Shown here: in pieces, positions 11,345-21,947 of the stretch
Position numbering within the stretch: the first letter of the stretch is position 1
Layout: each line of letters opens with the position of its first letter
NCBI GenBank assembly: GCA_949987705.1
Contig: OX465281.1
Coordinates: forward strand, 82,860,543 to 82,924,542
Reading direction: 5' to 3'
DNA length: 64,000 bases
Origin: Thereva unica
Lineage: Eukaryota; Arthropoda; Insecta; Diptera; Therevidae
The notes under the pieces: generated by a model
What the model was told of the DNA's origin: nothing
Database searches by the model: none
The model's input: the letters and a program-made list of their open reading frames with translations, nothing else
Made by a program: the position numbers and the translations under genes

Positions 11345-12837
11345 CTAGTTGAAGCCTGAGGTCCCCCATTTGGTTTTTTGTTAGTGTTTAGTGTCGGGCC
11401 GGGGGTATTTGGTCCGACTCTAGGAAGTTTCCCGATTGCGAGCTCTCCCATCGCTGCCTTTGTCGGCAGTGTTCTACCTGGTGGCCCCGCCTTCCGCAGA
11501 AATCGCATGGCAGGGGGAGATTGTAGTTCGTTAGTGTTGTTTGGGGTGGAATGTTAAGTTCTTGTGTTGTGGTACTGGGCGGAGTGATGACGGCGGCGGC
11601 GTTATGTTGGGCGGAGTAGAGTGAATGTGTCGTTTGTAGAGGAGTGGAGCCGTTTAGGCCTGACTGTGATGGATATGTATAAGGACCATTATTGTTAGCC
11701 AGCGTATAGGGATTATTGAGCAGATTGGGGGTGGTTATATTTGGCCCACCTTGACTGTACATTGGCAGGGCTGATGGACTTTGGCACTGGGCATGGATGT
11801 TCAGTGTTGTTTGCTGAAGTCTCTCCATGTCCAGGGCATTTTGGATTAAATTATCCAGGCCGTCATCGCCTGCTGCCAGCAAGTACTGGCATAAGTGTTG
11901 GTTATTGATCCCTCCTTTTAATGAGCTTTTCGCAAAATCTTCCAACTGTACTTTGACTTGGGATGCTGCTTCGCCGTATTTAGTTGTGGCGGCTTCTATG
12001 CATAAAGACAGTTGTTGTTTTATGCGCGTGGTATACGCTGTGAGGGGTTCCATAGGGTACTGTCGGAGTGTTATTAGTTTATTAACTAACTCCTGATAAG
12101 TTTCCCTAGGTAAATAGGTACGGTTGAGGAGCTTTTCGGCTTCCTCGAAATGGGCTGGCTGACTTGAGGCTATTAGTTGATATGCGTCGCCTCTGGTGGG
12201 GCGAATCTGAATAAAGACCTCCTTCTCAGTTGCTGTGAGACAGTGTAGAACTCTACGACAACAGCCTATGAACATTTGCAGCTCGGTCGTCAGGGTCGGA
12301 CTTTGTCCGCCAGAAAATAATGGGACCAGTTGTGCTGTTATTTTGGCGACTTTCATGTATTCGTCTGCCATTGCTGTGTCTCGTAGGAGCTCCTTTTTCT
12401 CCCTTACTGTATGGTCTTTTTGATCTCTGTATAGGGTAAGGTCCTTCTCGGAGTCTGTGAGGGACACGTTTACCCAATTCAGAAGATCCTCTGTAAGACT
12501 ATCGGTAGGCGTTTGGGTGTCGTCGGCTTCACAATTTTTTTTCACTTAATTCTAAATATTCTAAATTTTCTATATTATGGCTTTCGCCTTGAAGAGGGCG
12601 CTCGAGGGACTGAAATTTGATTAATTCCTTTCTAAATTGGAGAGTGCTCTGTTTTAGGTTCTCGATTTGTGTCAGGCGGCTTTCGCGAGTTCTTTTTGTT
12701 TCTCGTTCTATTGCCTGACACGCGGTGATATTTATGTTACCTGTCTCGAGTGCTCTCTTCAAAATTTTATCTAAGCTTAACTTAAAACCTACTTGTTGAG
12801 TTGCTGTATTCCCTAAGATAGTGCCGCTTCTCAGCAT
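11345..12837 (-). pseudogene. Gypsy-1 Gag, frameshifted
   Basis: Two minus-strand frames overlap: 12837-12529 (102 residues, starts MLRSGTIL) and 12545-11388 (385 residues). The second carries the capsid-like region and ends with one CCHC zinc knuckle, CDFCGRRGHQVEHC (about 11480-11520). A third frame (11508-11317) continues past the knuckle towards protease. The frameshift at 12529-12545 sits in a run of T/A. Gag would form the particle core and bind RNA through the knuckle. Confidence 0.8.
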
Positions 12838-13109
12838 CGGTGGTGATTCTGCTGCAGTTGTACGTGTTGATGTGCTGCCTGCCTGTTGGTGTTGAGGGCT
12901 GATGTCGTTGGACCCTGGAATTGTTGAAGGGCCTCCTGTTAGCTGATTATCCCTCGGTGGGGGAGTTTCGTTGATTCGTGGAGGATCTAAGATATTTTAC
13001 GCGCCGTAGTTGCAGACGCTAACACTGTCCCCAAGTCAGGCTCAGCCTTGGGTTGGAGGTCAAAGGAGCCTAGACCGACAGTATTAACACCTTTTGATAG
13101 CGCACCCAG
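12838..13109 (-). other. Gypsy-1 leader between primer site and gag
   Basis: No coding content was recognised. The position, between the tRNA primer site and the first gag frame, makes it the untranslated leader. Confidence 0.5.
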
Positions 13110-13127
13110 ATCCTACCGGCTGCGCCA
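13110..13127 (-). promoter_or_regulatory. Gypsy-1 tRNA-Ser-type primer-binding site
   Basis: The minus strand reads TGGCGCAGCCGGTAGGAT. The complement of the 3' end of insect tRNA-Ser (ending CGACTGCGCCA) would be TGGCGCAGTCGGTAGGAT, so there is one mismatch. Errantiviruses prime with tRNA-Ser. Immediately upstream on the minus strand is AATT, the usual LTR end of this group, and then (TA)n. Confidence 0.75.
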
Positions 13128-13130
13128 ATT

Positions 13131-13132
13131 GT

Positions 13133-13192
<60 letters not shown>
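13131..13192. repeat. (TA)n tract left of palindrome 1
   Basis: Nearly pure TA dinucleotides, ending directly at the CTAG that starts the inverted-repeat element. Confidence 0.95.
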
Positions 13193-13193
<1 letters not shown>

Positions 13194-13356
13194 TAGCTGG
13201 GACCCGGTGCGCCTACGCTGCACCCATAAGTCAATAGTAAACAATAAAAACCATCCACTGACTTAATATTTTTCGAGATATGAGTTTTACACAGATGAAA
13301 TGCCTCAAAGAACATGGGTCTTGCGTCGGCCGCCATGAATCGGTATATTGAGTCTA

Positions 13357-15383
13357 CTACATTGCTTATTGTATTCTACTTATCATACCCTTCAATTTGA
13401 TACCCATGTTGAGGGGGTTGTGAAGAAAGTGGTAATCCGGCCTCTTTAGACGGCCGCCATGGATCTAAAGATATATTTTGTATACTACATTGCTTATTGT
13501 ATTCTACTTATCATACCCTTTCATTTGATACCCATGTTGAGGTGGTTGTGAAGAAAGTGGTAATTCGGCCTCTTGAGACAGCCGCCATGGATCTAAAGAT
13601 ATATTTTGTATACTACATTGCTTATTGTATTCTACTTATCATACCCTTTCATTCGATACCCATGTCGAGGTGGTTGTGAAGAAAGTGGTACCCCGCCCTC
13701 TTGAGACGGCCGCCATGGATCTAAAGATATATTTTGTATACTACATTGCTTATTGTATTGTACTTAACATACCCTTTCATTTGATACCCATGTTGAGGTG
13801 GTTGTGAAGAAAGTGGTAATCCGGCCTCTTGAGACGGCCGCCATGGATTTAAAGATATATTTTGTATACTACATTGCTTATTGTATTCTACTTATCATAC
13901 CCTTTCATTCGATACCCATGTCGAGGTGGTTGTGAAGAAAGTGGTACCCCGCCCTCTTGAGACGGCCGCCATGGATCTAAAGATATATTTTGTATACTAC
14001 ATTGCTTATTGTATTCTACTTATCATACCCTTTCATTTGATACCCATGTTGAGGTGGTTGTGAAGAAAATGGTAATCCGGCCTCTTGAGACGGCCGCCAT
14101 GGATCTAAAGATATATTTTGTATACTACATTGCTTATTGTATTCTACTTATCATACCCTTTCATTTGATACCCATGTCGAGGTGGTTGTGAAGAAAGTGG
14201 TACCCCGCCCTCTTGAGACGGCCGCCATGGATCTATAGATATATTTTGTATACTACATTGCTTATTGTATTCTACTTAACATACCCTTTCATTTGATACC
14301 CATGTTGAGGTGGTTGTGAAGAAAGTGGTAATCCGGCCTCTTGAGACGGCCGCCATGGATTTAAAGATATATTTTGTATACTACATTGCTTATTGTATTC
14401 TACTTATCATACCCTTTCATTTGATACCCATGTCGAGGTGGTTGTGAAGAAAGTGGTACCCCGCCCTCTTGAGACGGCCGCCATGGATCTAAAGATATAT
14501 TTTGTATACTACATTGCTTATTATATTCTACTTAACATACCCTTTCATTTGATACCCATGTTGAGGTGGTTGTGAAGAAAGTGGTAATCCGGCCTCTTGA
14601 GACGGCCGCCATGGATCTAAAGATATATTTTGTATACTACATTGCTTATTGTATTCTACTTATCATACCCTTTCATTTGATACCCATGTCGAGGTGGTTG
14701 TGAAGAAAGTGGTACCCGCCCTCTTGAGACGGCCGCCATGGATCTAAAGATATATTTTGTATACTACATTGCTTATTATATTCTACTTAACATACCCTTT
14801 CATTTGATACCCATGTTGAGGTGGTTGTGAAGAAAGTGGTAATCCGGCCTCTTGAGACGGCCGCCATGGATCTAAAGATATATTTTGTATACAACATTGC
14901 TTATTGTATTCTACTTATCATACCCCTTCATTTGATACCCATGTCGAGGTGGTTGTGAAGAAAGTGGTACCCCGCCCTCTTGAGACAGCCGCCATGGATC
15001 TAAAGATATATTTTGTATACTACATTGCTTATTGTATTCTACTTATCATACCCTTTCATTTGATACCCATGTCGAGGTGGTTGTGAAGAAAGTGGTACCC
15101 CGCCCTCTTGAGACGGCCGCCATGGATCTAAAGATATATTTTGTATACCACATTGCTTATTGTATTCTCCTTAATATACCCTTTCATTTGATACCCATGT
15201 TGAGGTGGTTGTGAAGAAAGTGGTACCCCGCCCTCTTGAGACGGCCGCCATGGATCTAAAGATATATTTTGTATACTACATTGCTTATTGTATTCTACTT
15301 ATCATACCCTTTCATTTGATACCCATGTCGAGGTGGTTGTGAAGAAAGTGGTACACCGCCCTCTTGAGACGGCCGCCATGGAT
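13357..15383 (+). repeat. 128-bp satellite array, left arm (about 16 monomers)
   Basis: Each monomer contains ggccgccatggatctaaaga followed by attttgtatactacattg, and ends with gaggtggttgtgaagaaagt. Two monomer types alternate for most of the array: one with gttgagg and aatccggcctc, the other with gtcgagg and accccgccctc. This makes a 256-bp dimer repeat. The alternation breaks in the last three monomers next to the centre. Short frames of about 60 residues recur in it because 128 is not a multiple of 3 and stops are spaced; I do not regard them as genes. Confidence 0.95.
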
Positions 15384-15530
15384 CATTTTAGTTTCAATAG
15401 CGTCATGGCCTACCTATTGTTTGACAGCTGCGTAAATTTGAAATTTTCATTAAATGTAATGATTCAATTTAATGACAATTTTACATTTGTCAAACAATAG
15501 GTAGGCCATGAAGCTATTGAAACTAAAATG
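15384..15530. repeat. 147-bp hairpin, left copy (right copy at 15988-16134)
   Basis: Starts cattttagtttcaatagcgt and ends with the complement aagctattgaaactaaaatg, with caatag and gtaggccatg also mirrored, leaving a short AT-rich loop. An inverted copy stands at 15988-16134 in the other arm. It separates the satellite from the inner unique segment and may be an older MITE copied when the palindrome formed. Confidence 0.85.
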
Positions 15531-15717
15531 AAGTGAAAATTCCTAAAATTACCATTTTTGTTTGGATTTTGCAGCTGTTTTTTTGGTTAAAGGTATAAAA
15601 AATAGCCTACGACCTATTCTCAGACCTACCAAATATACACCAAAAATTTCATGCAAATTGGTCAACCCGTTTCGGAGGAGTACGGTAACAAACACTGTGA
15701 CACGAGATTTTTATAGA

Positions 15718-15720
15718 TAT

Positions 15721-15804
<84 letters not shown>
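15718..15804. repeat. Central (TA)n of palindrome 1
   Basis: About 87 bp of TA dinucleotides at the symmetry centre, bordered on each side by the mirrored sequence atttttatagatatagatat. Such tracts extrude cruciforms easily. Confidence 0.95.
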
Positions 15805-15806
<2 letters not shown>

Positions 15807-16134
15807 ATATCTATAAAAATCTCGTGTCACAGTGTTTGTTACCGTACTCCTCCGAAACGGCTTGACCAATTTGCATGAAATTTTTTGTGTATATTTGGTA
15901 GGTCTGAGAATAGGTCGTAGGCTATTTTTTATACCTTTAACCAAAAAAACAGCTGCAAAATCCAAACAAAAATGGTAATTTTCACTTCATTTTAGTTTCA
16001 ATAGCTTCATGGCCTACCTATTGTTTGACAAATGTAAAATTGTCATTAAATTGAATCATTACATTTAATGAAAATTTCAAATTTACGCAGCTGTCAAACA
16101 ATAGGTAGGCCATGACGCTATTGAAACTAAAATG

Positions 16135-17010
16135 ATCCATGGCGGTGTACCACTTTCTTCACAACCACCTCGACATGGGTATCAAATGAAAGGGTATGTT
16201 AAGTACAATACAATAAGCAATGTAGTATACAAAATATATCTTTAGATCCATGGCGGCCGTCTCAAGAGGCCGGATTACCACTTTCTCCACAACCACCTCA
16301 ACATGGGTATCAAATGAAAGGGTATGTTAAGGGGAATACAATAAGCAATGTAGTATACAAAATATATCTTTAGATCCATGGCGGCCGTCTCAAGAGGGCG
16401 GGGTACCACTTTCTTCACAACCACCTCGACATGGGTATCAAATGAAAGGGTATGATAAGTGCAATACAATAAGCAATGTAGTATACAAAATATATCTTTA
16501 GATCCATGGCGGCCGTCTCAAGAGGGCGGGGTACCACTTTCTTCACAACCACCTCGACATGGGTATCAAATGAAAGGGTATGATAAGTAGAATACAATAA
16601 GCAATGTAGTATACAAAATATATCTTTAGATCCATGGCGGCCGTCTCAAGAGGCCGGATTACCACTTTCTTCACAACCACCTCAACATGGGTATCAAATG
16701 AAAGGGTATGTTAAGGGGAATACAATAAGCAATGTAGTATACAAAATATATCTTTAGATCCATGGCGGCCGTCTCGAGAGGGCGGGGTACCACTTTCTTC
16801 ACAACCACCTTGACATGGGTATCAAATGAAAGGGTATGATAAGTAGAATACAATAAGCAATGTAGTATACAAAATATATCTTTAGATCCTTGGCGGCCGT
16901 CTAAAGAGGCCGGATTACCACTTTCTTCACAATCCCCTCAACATGGGTATCAAATGAAAGGGTATGATAAGTAGAATACAATAAGCAATGTAGTAGACTC
17001 AATATACCGA
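16135..17010 (-). repeat. 128-bp satellite array, right arm (about 7 monomers)
   Basis: The same monomer as the left arm in opposite orientation, with both subtypes present but a different order and far fewer copies. Expansion or contraction must therefore have occurred after the inverted duplication, or the arms were unequal from the start. Confidence 0.92.
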
Positions 17011-17156
17011 TTCATGGCGGCCGACGCAAGACCCATGTTCTTTGAGGCATTTCATCTGTGTAAAATTCATATCTCGAAAAATATTAAGTCAATGGATGGT
17101 TTTTATTGTTTACTATTGACTTATGGGTGCAGCGTAGGCGCACCGGGTCCCAGCTA

Positions 17157-17157
<1 letters not shown>

Positions 17158-17197
<40 letters not shown>
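17158..17197. repeat. (TA)n tract, split by the mag-like element
   Basis: TA dinucleotides that continue on the other side of the LTR element at 22710. The element inserted into this tract, so its TSD cannot be told apart from the repeat. Confidence 0.9.
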
Positions 17198-17198
<1 letters not shown>

Positions 17199-17449
17199 GT
17201 AGGATTCCAATGTACGCACAGCTTTATCCCAGCCACTGTAATACACAGTACGAGATTTTTTAATGCTGAATCCCTACACCAGAAGTCGGAAGGCGGAAGA
17301 CAAGGAAGAAGAAGAGCAGCAGCGAGAGAAGGCACTTGACTTTTGCTTAAAAACGTGGAATGACAAGAACAGAAGCCGGTGCCAATAAAATAATAATAAA
17401 GAAGATATAGTTAGAAGTGAAATCTTTTATTTTTGAAACCAAATCCACA
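17198..17449 (+). repeat. 5' LTR of the mag-like element
   Basis: 252 bp, same length and, by eye, same sequence as 22458-22709. Contains aataaaataataataaa near its end, a likely polyadenylation signal. Purine-rich middle (gacaaggaagaagaagagca). Confidence 0.95.
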
Positions 17450-17454
17450 AAAAT

Positions 17455-17472
17455 TGGGGGCTCAACCGGGAT
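17455..17472 (+). promoter_or_regulatory. Primer-binding site, tRNA-Pro-like
   Basis: Reads TGGGGGCTCAACCGGGAT, five bases after the LTR. It matches the well-known tRNA-Pro primer site TGGGGGCTCGTCCGGGAT at 16 of 18 positions. The actual insect tRNA is not known from this window. Confidence 0.7.
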
Positions 17473-17843
17473 TTGTCAACATTTTTTTTGAAGAAAACTG
17501 TGTTACTCAAGCTTAATTAACAGTATAAACTGTTATACGTTGGACATGTGAGATTTTTTTTTGGTTATGGAGTAATGGTTTCTTTTTTTCTTTTTAGTAA
17601 ATTTATTCAGCGCAAAAGAAAAAAAGAAAACAAATATTGACAGATTTTGGCCATTCTTAGAATTTAGTGAATTGATTCTCTAAAATAGTTTTAGTAGATG
17701 GAATAGAGGATTCAAGTAGATTGCGTGACAATTATATTGGAATTCATTAAAGCGTCTTGAGCTACACAAGTAAGTCTTAAACAATTTTATCTTCCTCTTA
17801 AAAAAAAAATTGAAGTGAGTAGTTATCAACAATTTTTAACAAT
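17473..17843 (+). other. Leader of the mag-like element
   Basis: AT-rich 371 bp between primer site and the gag-pol start; no coding content seen. The ATG at 17844 is preceded by caatttttaacaat, a reasonable insect start context. Confidence 0.6.
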
Positions 17844-20800
17844 ATGGGTCGTCGCAAAATAATGAAGCGTCAAAGCACTAGATTGAATCTCGAAACAGAG
17901 CACGTTCCACAGGTTGAAGAGAATCGTAGGGAAGATTCCACTGACAGCATTTCCTATAAGGCCATGGTGGATGAGTTACGCCAGACAATTTCAGCGAGGG
18001 ACGCTGCCGTTGCGTCTTACCAGGCCCAGCTTAAGGATAAAGAAATCGAGTTTCTCCGTGTAGAGAACGAGATGTTAAGAAGAAGCCAAGTACAACAGGG
18101 TCCAATTACAAACCAAGGTTTTTCTTTTAGCGACATTGAAAGCACTTTACCGAATTTCACAGGACAAGATGGGCGCCCAGTGTGTAAATGGCTGGAGGAA
18201 TTTGAAAATGCGGCTGATATTTTAAAATTATCTGATCTCCAAAGGCTAGTTTTTGGTAGACGGTTGTTATCCGGCACGGCAAAAGCCGCGGTTAATTCAA
18301 AGTCAAATATAGGAAGTTGGTCCGCTCTTAAAACTTTCCTATTAGATGAATTCACTACGATCGTTAATAGTGCCGATATCCACCAACGTTTAGTAAGGAG
18401 AAAGAAGAAAAACGACGAAACTTACCTAGATTATCTCTACGCCATGAAAGATATCGGAAAAGCTGCCGATGTGGAGGATAGGTCAATTATGAAGTACGTC
18501 ATATCGGGCATTCCGGATAATGAGTTCAATAAGGCTATACTACATGGTGCTTCCAATCTAACAGAATTTAAGGAAAAGCTTATTATTTATTCGACTATTC
18601 GTGAAAGTGCTAAATCGAATAACCCCAGCACCCACAGTAGAAGTCAGCCAAAGCATTCTGCGAATGAAACAATGGGTCTTCAAGTGAATACTCTAACGTG
18701 CTACAACTGCGGTCTTAAAGGGCACCAATCAAAGTTTTGTCGCAAGAAAAGCCAAGGCCCCAAATGTTTCAGGTGTAACCAGTTTGGGCATAAGGCAAAT
18801 GCTTGTCCGTTGATGGGAACCACGGAAGGAAATAAGGGAGAGATAGCATTTGTTCAGGAGGTTAGGGAGGAAGACCTGAACTACACCACAAGAGTCAGGA
18901 TCGGAACTATGGAAGCATTGGCATACGCTGACACCGGAAGTGACTGGAGCTTCATCAGAGAAGACTTTTACCAGGAGCTGAATAAACCTACACTTAATAA
19001 ACCGACTAAATTTACAGGAGTAGGGTCCCCGCCGATTACAACATTGGGCTCTTACGAAACGGCAATCGAGATTGATGGCGAGAAATACACAGAAACATTT
19101 CACATAGCACCGCAAGAAATATTTCCCAAAAAATTCTTAATTGGTAAAACTCTACTAAACCGTACTGAGTTACATGCACGAGCGGGCCAACTATCCATTA
19201 AACCATTGGACTCTGGCGAAACTAATTTTTGTCTTCAAATAGTAAACAATGATGCTGATCTATCTCATATTGAAGACAGAAACTTAGCGAACGAAGTTAA
19301 ATCACTGATAGAAAACTATAACATAAAGAAAACGAAACAAGCTCCAGTCGAGATGAATATAATTCTAAAAGATGAGACGCCGATCTGGCAAAACCCTCGA
19401 AGATTAGCACCCTGCGAGAAACAGATAGTTGATGAGCAGCTTAGAGAATGGATGAATGAAGGCATTATACAAGAAAGTACATCGGATTTTGCCAGCCCAA
19501 TTGTTCTTGCCGACAAAAAGGATGGAACGAAAAGAATATGCGTTGATTACCGAGCCTTAAATAAGCAAGTGGTAAAAGATAGATACCCCTTGCCACTGAT
19601 TGATGATCATATCGACCAACTGACGCACGCCCGGATATTTTCGACGCTTGATTTGCGGAACGGGTTTTTCCATGTGCCAATAGCAGCTAATAGTAGGAGA
19701 TACACTGCATTCGTAACTCCTTCCGGCCACTTTGAATTTTTAAAAGTACCCTTCGGTTTTTGCAACTCCCCAGCTGTTTTTCAGAAGTACGTGAATAAGG
19801 TTTTCGAGCCGCTAATACAAGAAAGAAAAGTTCTAGTCTATATTGACGATTTGGTTATTCTGGCGGAGGATGAACGACAAGGTCTCGAACGACTTAAAGA
19901 AGTACTTAGTATATCTTCTGAGTATGGTCTGGACATCAAGTGGTCAAAATGTCAATTTTTGCAGCGCAAAATACTGTACTTGGGATACAATATCGAAGAT
20001 GGGAAAATACGACCTTCGGATGAAAAAACTGCAGCCATCAGACGTTTTCCGAAACCTAAGACGTTGAAACAGGTTCAGTCTTTTCTAGGCTTGACGAGCT
20101 ATTTTCGTCGATTTATCTTCAACTACTCCTTGAAAGCTAAGGCTCTTACTAATTTGCTTAAAAAGGATACCCCATTTACTTTTGGTCCCGAACAGCTCCA
20201 TGCGTTCAACGAACTGAAAGCAGAACTTTGCAGCAAGCCAGTATTAAACATTTACAGACCAGATGCGCCCACGGAACTACACACTGATGCAAGCAAGATT
20301 GGCTATGGGGCCGTACTGATGCAAAAGAGCTTTAAAGATGCCTTGTGGCATCCAGTCTTCTACTTCAGCCGAAAAACGACGAAAGCAGAAGAAAACTACA
20401 CGAGCTACGAGTTAGAAGTCCTAGCTATAGTGACGGCGCTGAAGAAGCTACGAGTTTACCTAATAGGTATTGAATTCACCATCGTGACAGATTGTAGTGC
20501 TTTTAAAGGCACCATGACTAAGAAAGAGATTAGTGCTCGAATCGCCCGGTGGGCTCTTGCACTAGAAGAGTTCAATTACAAGATAGAGCATCGAGCTGGT
20601 CGTTCAATGAAACACTCAGATGCGCTAAGTCGAAGTCCGTGCATCATGATGATAAACGACGTGTTCCTGGCAAAGGTTGAAGCAGCACAGAGAAAAGATC
20701 CAGCCATTAGAGCAATAACCGAAGTGTTGAAACATACTGAGTTTGAAAATTTCCTGCTGGAAAGAAATATTCTGTTCAAAGAAGAGAACGATACAAAATT

Positions 20801-21947
20801 GTTGTACATACCCAGAGCAATGCAAACAGAAGTAATAAAGGCAGCACATGAGCAAGGGCATTTCGGGGTGAAAAAAACTGAGGACATACTCCAACGAGAT
20901 TACTACATCCCTAAACTCAAAGATAAGATAGGAAACATAATTAAGAACTGCGTAAAATGCATACTGGCAGCCAAAGAGGGGAAAAAGGAAGGATATCTGC
21001 ACCCAATTCCTAAACAGCCTTTACCCTTGCATACCTACCATATTGACCATCTTGGACCTATGACAGCCACAAATAAAAACTACCGTTATATTTTTACGGT
21101 GGTAGATGCATTTACGAAGTTTGTATGGCTGTATCCCACCAAATCCACTACGACGGGAGAAGTGATTAAGAGACTGGAAGTACAAAAGGAAACGTTCGGT
21201 AATCCGGTGAGAATAATCGCCGACAAAGGTCCAGCATTTACGTCCGACGCCTTCGCAAGCTACTGTAAGGAAGAAGAGATACAAATAGTGCACATAACAA
21301 CGGGCGTTCCAAGAGGCAATGGTCAGGTGGAAAGAATCCATAAAATAGTTATATCAGCGCTTACCAAACTTGCAAGCGAAAAACCAGAAGATTGGTATAA
21401 ACATACCCCACGTTTGCAAAGGTTTATCAACAACAGTATATGCAGAAGCACCGGCACTTCTCCTTTCAAACTGTTGTTTGGCACCAACATGAGAAACAAA
21501 GAGGATGTGAAGTTGGCAGAAGCAGTTCAAGAGGAAATTGTCAGAATGTTTGCAGACGAAAGGGACACAATCCGAGAGGACGCTAGAAGACAAATTTTAG
21601 CTATACAAAAAGAAAATGAAATACAATTTAACAAGAAGAGACGACAGGCTACAAAATATAAGGTCGGGGACATGGTAGCGATTAAGCGTACCCAATTTGG
21701 CACTGGCTTGAAGATCAGGCCGAAGTTCTTAGGCCCATATCGCGTAACGAAGGTCAGAGGAAATGAAAGATTTGACGTAGAGAAGATCGGCTGCCATGAA
21801 GGACCCATATCCACTAGCACTAGTGCAGATAATATGCGCCCATATCTGAGTTTCGAAAGCGAGGATGAAGAAAGCGGGAATGAAGGTACGGTAGAGAATA
21901 ATGAATTCTTAGCAGAAGAAGAAATCGAAAGACCCCATATTATTTAA
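17844..21947 (+). CDS. Gag-Pol polyprotein, mag-like retrotransposon, 1367 residues
   Basis: One uninterrupted frame. An N-terminal coiled, charged region and a capsid-like domain (about 100-270) precede two CCHC zinc knuckles, CYNCGLKGHQSKFC (about 286) and CFRCNQFGHKANAC (about 308). The protease active site is ADTGSDWS (about 361). Reverse transcriptase has RICVDYRALNKQ (about 565) and the catalytic VYIDDLVIL (about 665). RNase H has HTDASKIGYGAV (about 812). Integrase has an HHCC-type finger starting HEQGHFGVKK (about 1001), then HIDHLGPM, IADKGPAFTS and GNGQVERIH supplying D, D and E. All catalytic residues are present. The product would form particles, copy the RNA and integrate the DNA. 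Confidence 0.95.
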   Translation: MGRRKIMKRQSTRLNLETEHVPQVEENRREDSTDSISYKAMVDELRQTISARDAAVASYQAQLKDKEIEFLRVENEMLRRSQVQQGPITNQGFSFSDIESTLPNFTGQDGRPVCKWLEEFENAADILKLSDLQRLVFGRRLLSGTAKAAVNSKSNIGSWSALKTFLLDEFTTIVNSADIHQRLVRRKKKNDETYLDYLYAMKDIGKAADVEDRSIMKYVISGIPDNEFNKAILHGASNLTEFKEKLIIYSTIRESAKSNNPSTHSRSQPKHSANETMGLQVNTLTCYNCGLKGHQSKFCRKKSQGPKCFRCNQFGHKANACPLMGTTEGNKGEIAFVQEVREEDLNYTTRVRIGTMEALAYADTGSDWSFIREDFYQELNKPTLNKPTKFTGVGSPPITTLGSYETAIEIDGEKYTETFHIAPQEIFPKKFLIGKTLLNRTELHARAGQLSIKPLDSGETNFCLQIVNNDADLSHIEDRNLANEVKSLIENYNIKKTKQAPVEMNIILKDETPIWQNPRRLAPCEKQIVDEQLREWMNEGIIQESTSDFASPIVLADKKDGTKRICVDYRALNKQVVKDRYPLPLIDDHIDQLTHARIFSTLDLRNGFFHVPIAANSRRYTAFVTPSGHFEFLKVPFGFCNSPAVFQKYVNKVFEPLIQERKVLVYIDDLVILAEDERQGLERLKEVLSISSEYGLDIKWSKCQFLQRKILYLGYNIEDGKIRPSDEKTAAIRRFPKPKTLKQVQSFLGLTSYFRRFIFNYSLKAKALTNLLKKDTPFTFGPEQLHAFNELKAELCSKPVLNIYRPDAPTELHTDASKIGYGAVLMQKSFKDALWHPVFYFSRKTTKAEENYTSYELEVLAIVTALKKLRVYLIGIEFTIVTDCSAFKGTMTKKEISARIARWALALEEFNYKIEHRAGRSMKHSDALSRSPCIMMINDVFLAKVEAAQRKDPAIRAITEVLKHTEFENFLLERNILFKEENDTKLLYIPRAMQTEVIKAAHEQGHFGVKKTEDILQRDYYIPKLKDKIGNIIKNCVKCILAAKEGKKEGYLHPIPKQPLPLHTYHIDHLGPMTATNKNYRYIFTVVDAFTKFVWLYPTKSTTTGEVIKRLEVQKETFGNPVRIIADKGPAFTSDAFASYCKEEEIQIVHITTGVPRGNGQVERIHKIVISALTKLASEKPEDWYKHTPRLQRFINNSICRSTGTSPFKLLFGTNMRNKEDVKLAEAVQEEIVRMFADERDTIREDARRQILAIQKENEIQFNKKRRQATKYKVGDMVAIKRTQFGTGLKIRPKFLGPYRVTKVRGNERFDVEKIGCHEGPISTSTSADNMRPYLSFESEDEESGNEGTVENNEFLAEEEIERPHII

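Larger units (their letters stand above)
2685..13127 (-). mobile_element. Gypsy-1, broken errantivirus-like (17.6/297-type) Ty3/gypsy element
   Basis: Read on the minus strand the order is primer-binding site (13127), gag, protease, reverse transcriptase, RNase H and integrase: a Ty3/gypsy element. The tRNA-Ser-type primer site points to the errantivirus lineage. It is interrupted by LINE E (about 10692-11340), hAT-1 (6408-9961) and a Transib-type element (2920-3730), and cut by LINE A at 2684, so env and the 3' LTR are not in the window. The upstream LTR is not recognisable; only (TA)n follows the primer site. Several frameshifts and an internal loss in integrase make it non-functional. Confidence 0.85.
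13193..17157. mobile_element. Palindrome 1: satellite-bearing inverted-repeat element with Helitron-like termini
   Basis: The two ends are mirror images: the right end reads gggtgcagcgtaggcgcacc, then gggtcccagCTAG followed by T, and the left end is its complement. Each end thus has a short hairpin (GGTGC, 9-nt loop, GCACC) about 9 nt before CTAG, which is how Helitron 3' ends look. From outside in, each arm holds a unique leader, an array of a 128-bp satellite, a 147-bp hairpin, a unique segment, and then a shared central (TA)n. The left arm is longer (about 16 monomers) than the right (about 7). (TA)n flanks both ends. The Helitron link is inference; the palindrome is directly visible. Confidence 0.75.

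Noticed and set aside
13357..13500. Hammerhead ribozyme in the satellite
   Set aside because: I looked for the CTGATGA and GAAA core on both strands of the monomer and did not find it.
13497..16853. Recurring 60-codon frames in the satellite, each with a Kozak-like gccgccatgg
   Set aside because: They follow from the 128-bp repeat and shift frame from unit to unit; the start context is constant only because the repeat is. No sign of selection on the peptide.
13357..17010. CRISPR-like array
   Set aside because: The units are contiguous 128-bp monomers without unique spacers, in an insect-type genome.
20576..21002. Antisense frames of over 100 codons opposite the mag-like pol
   Set aside because: Shadow frames of a strongly coding region, without motifs.
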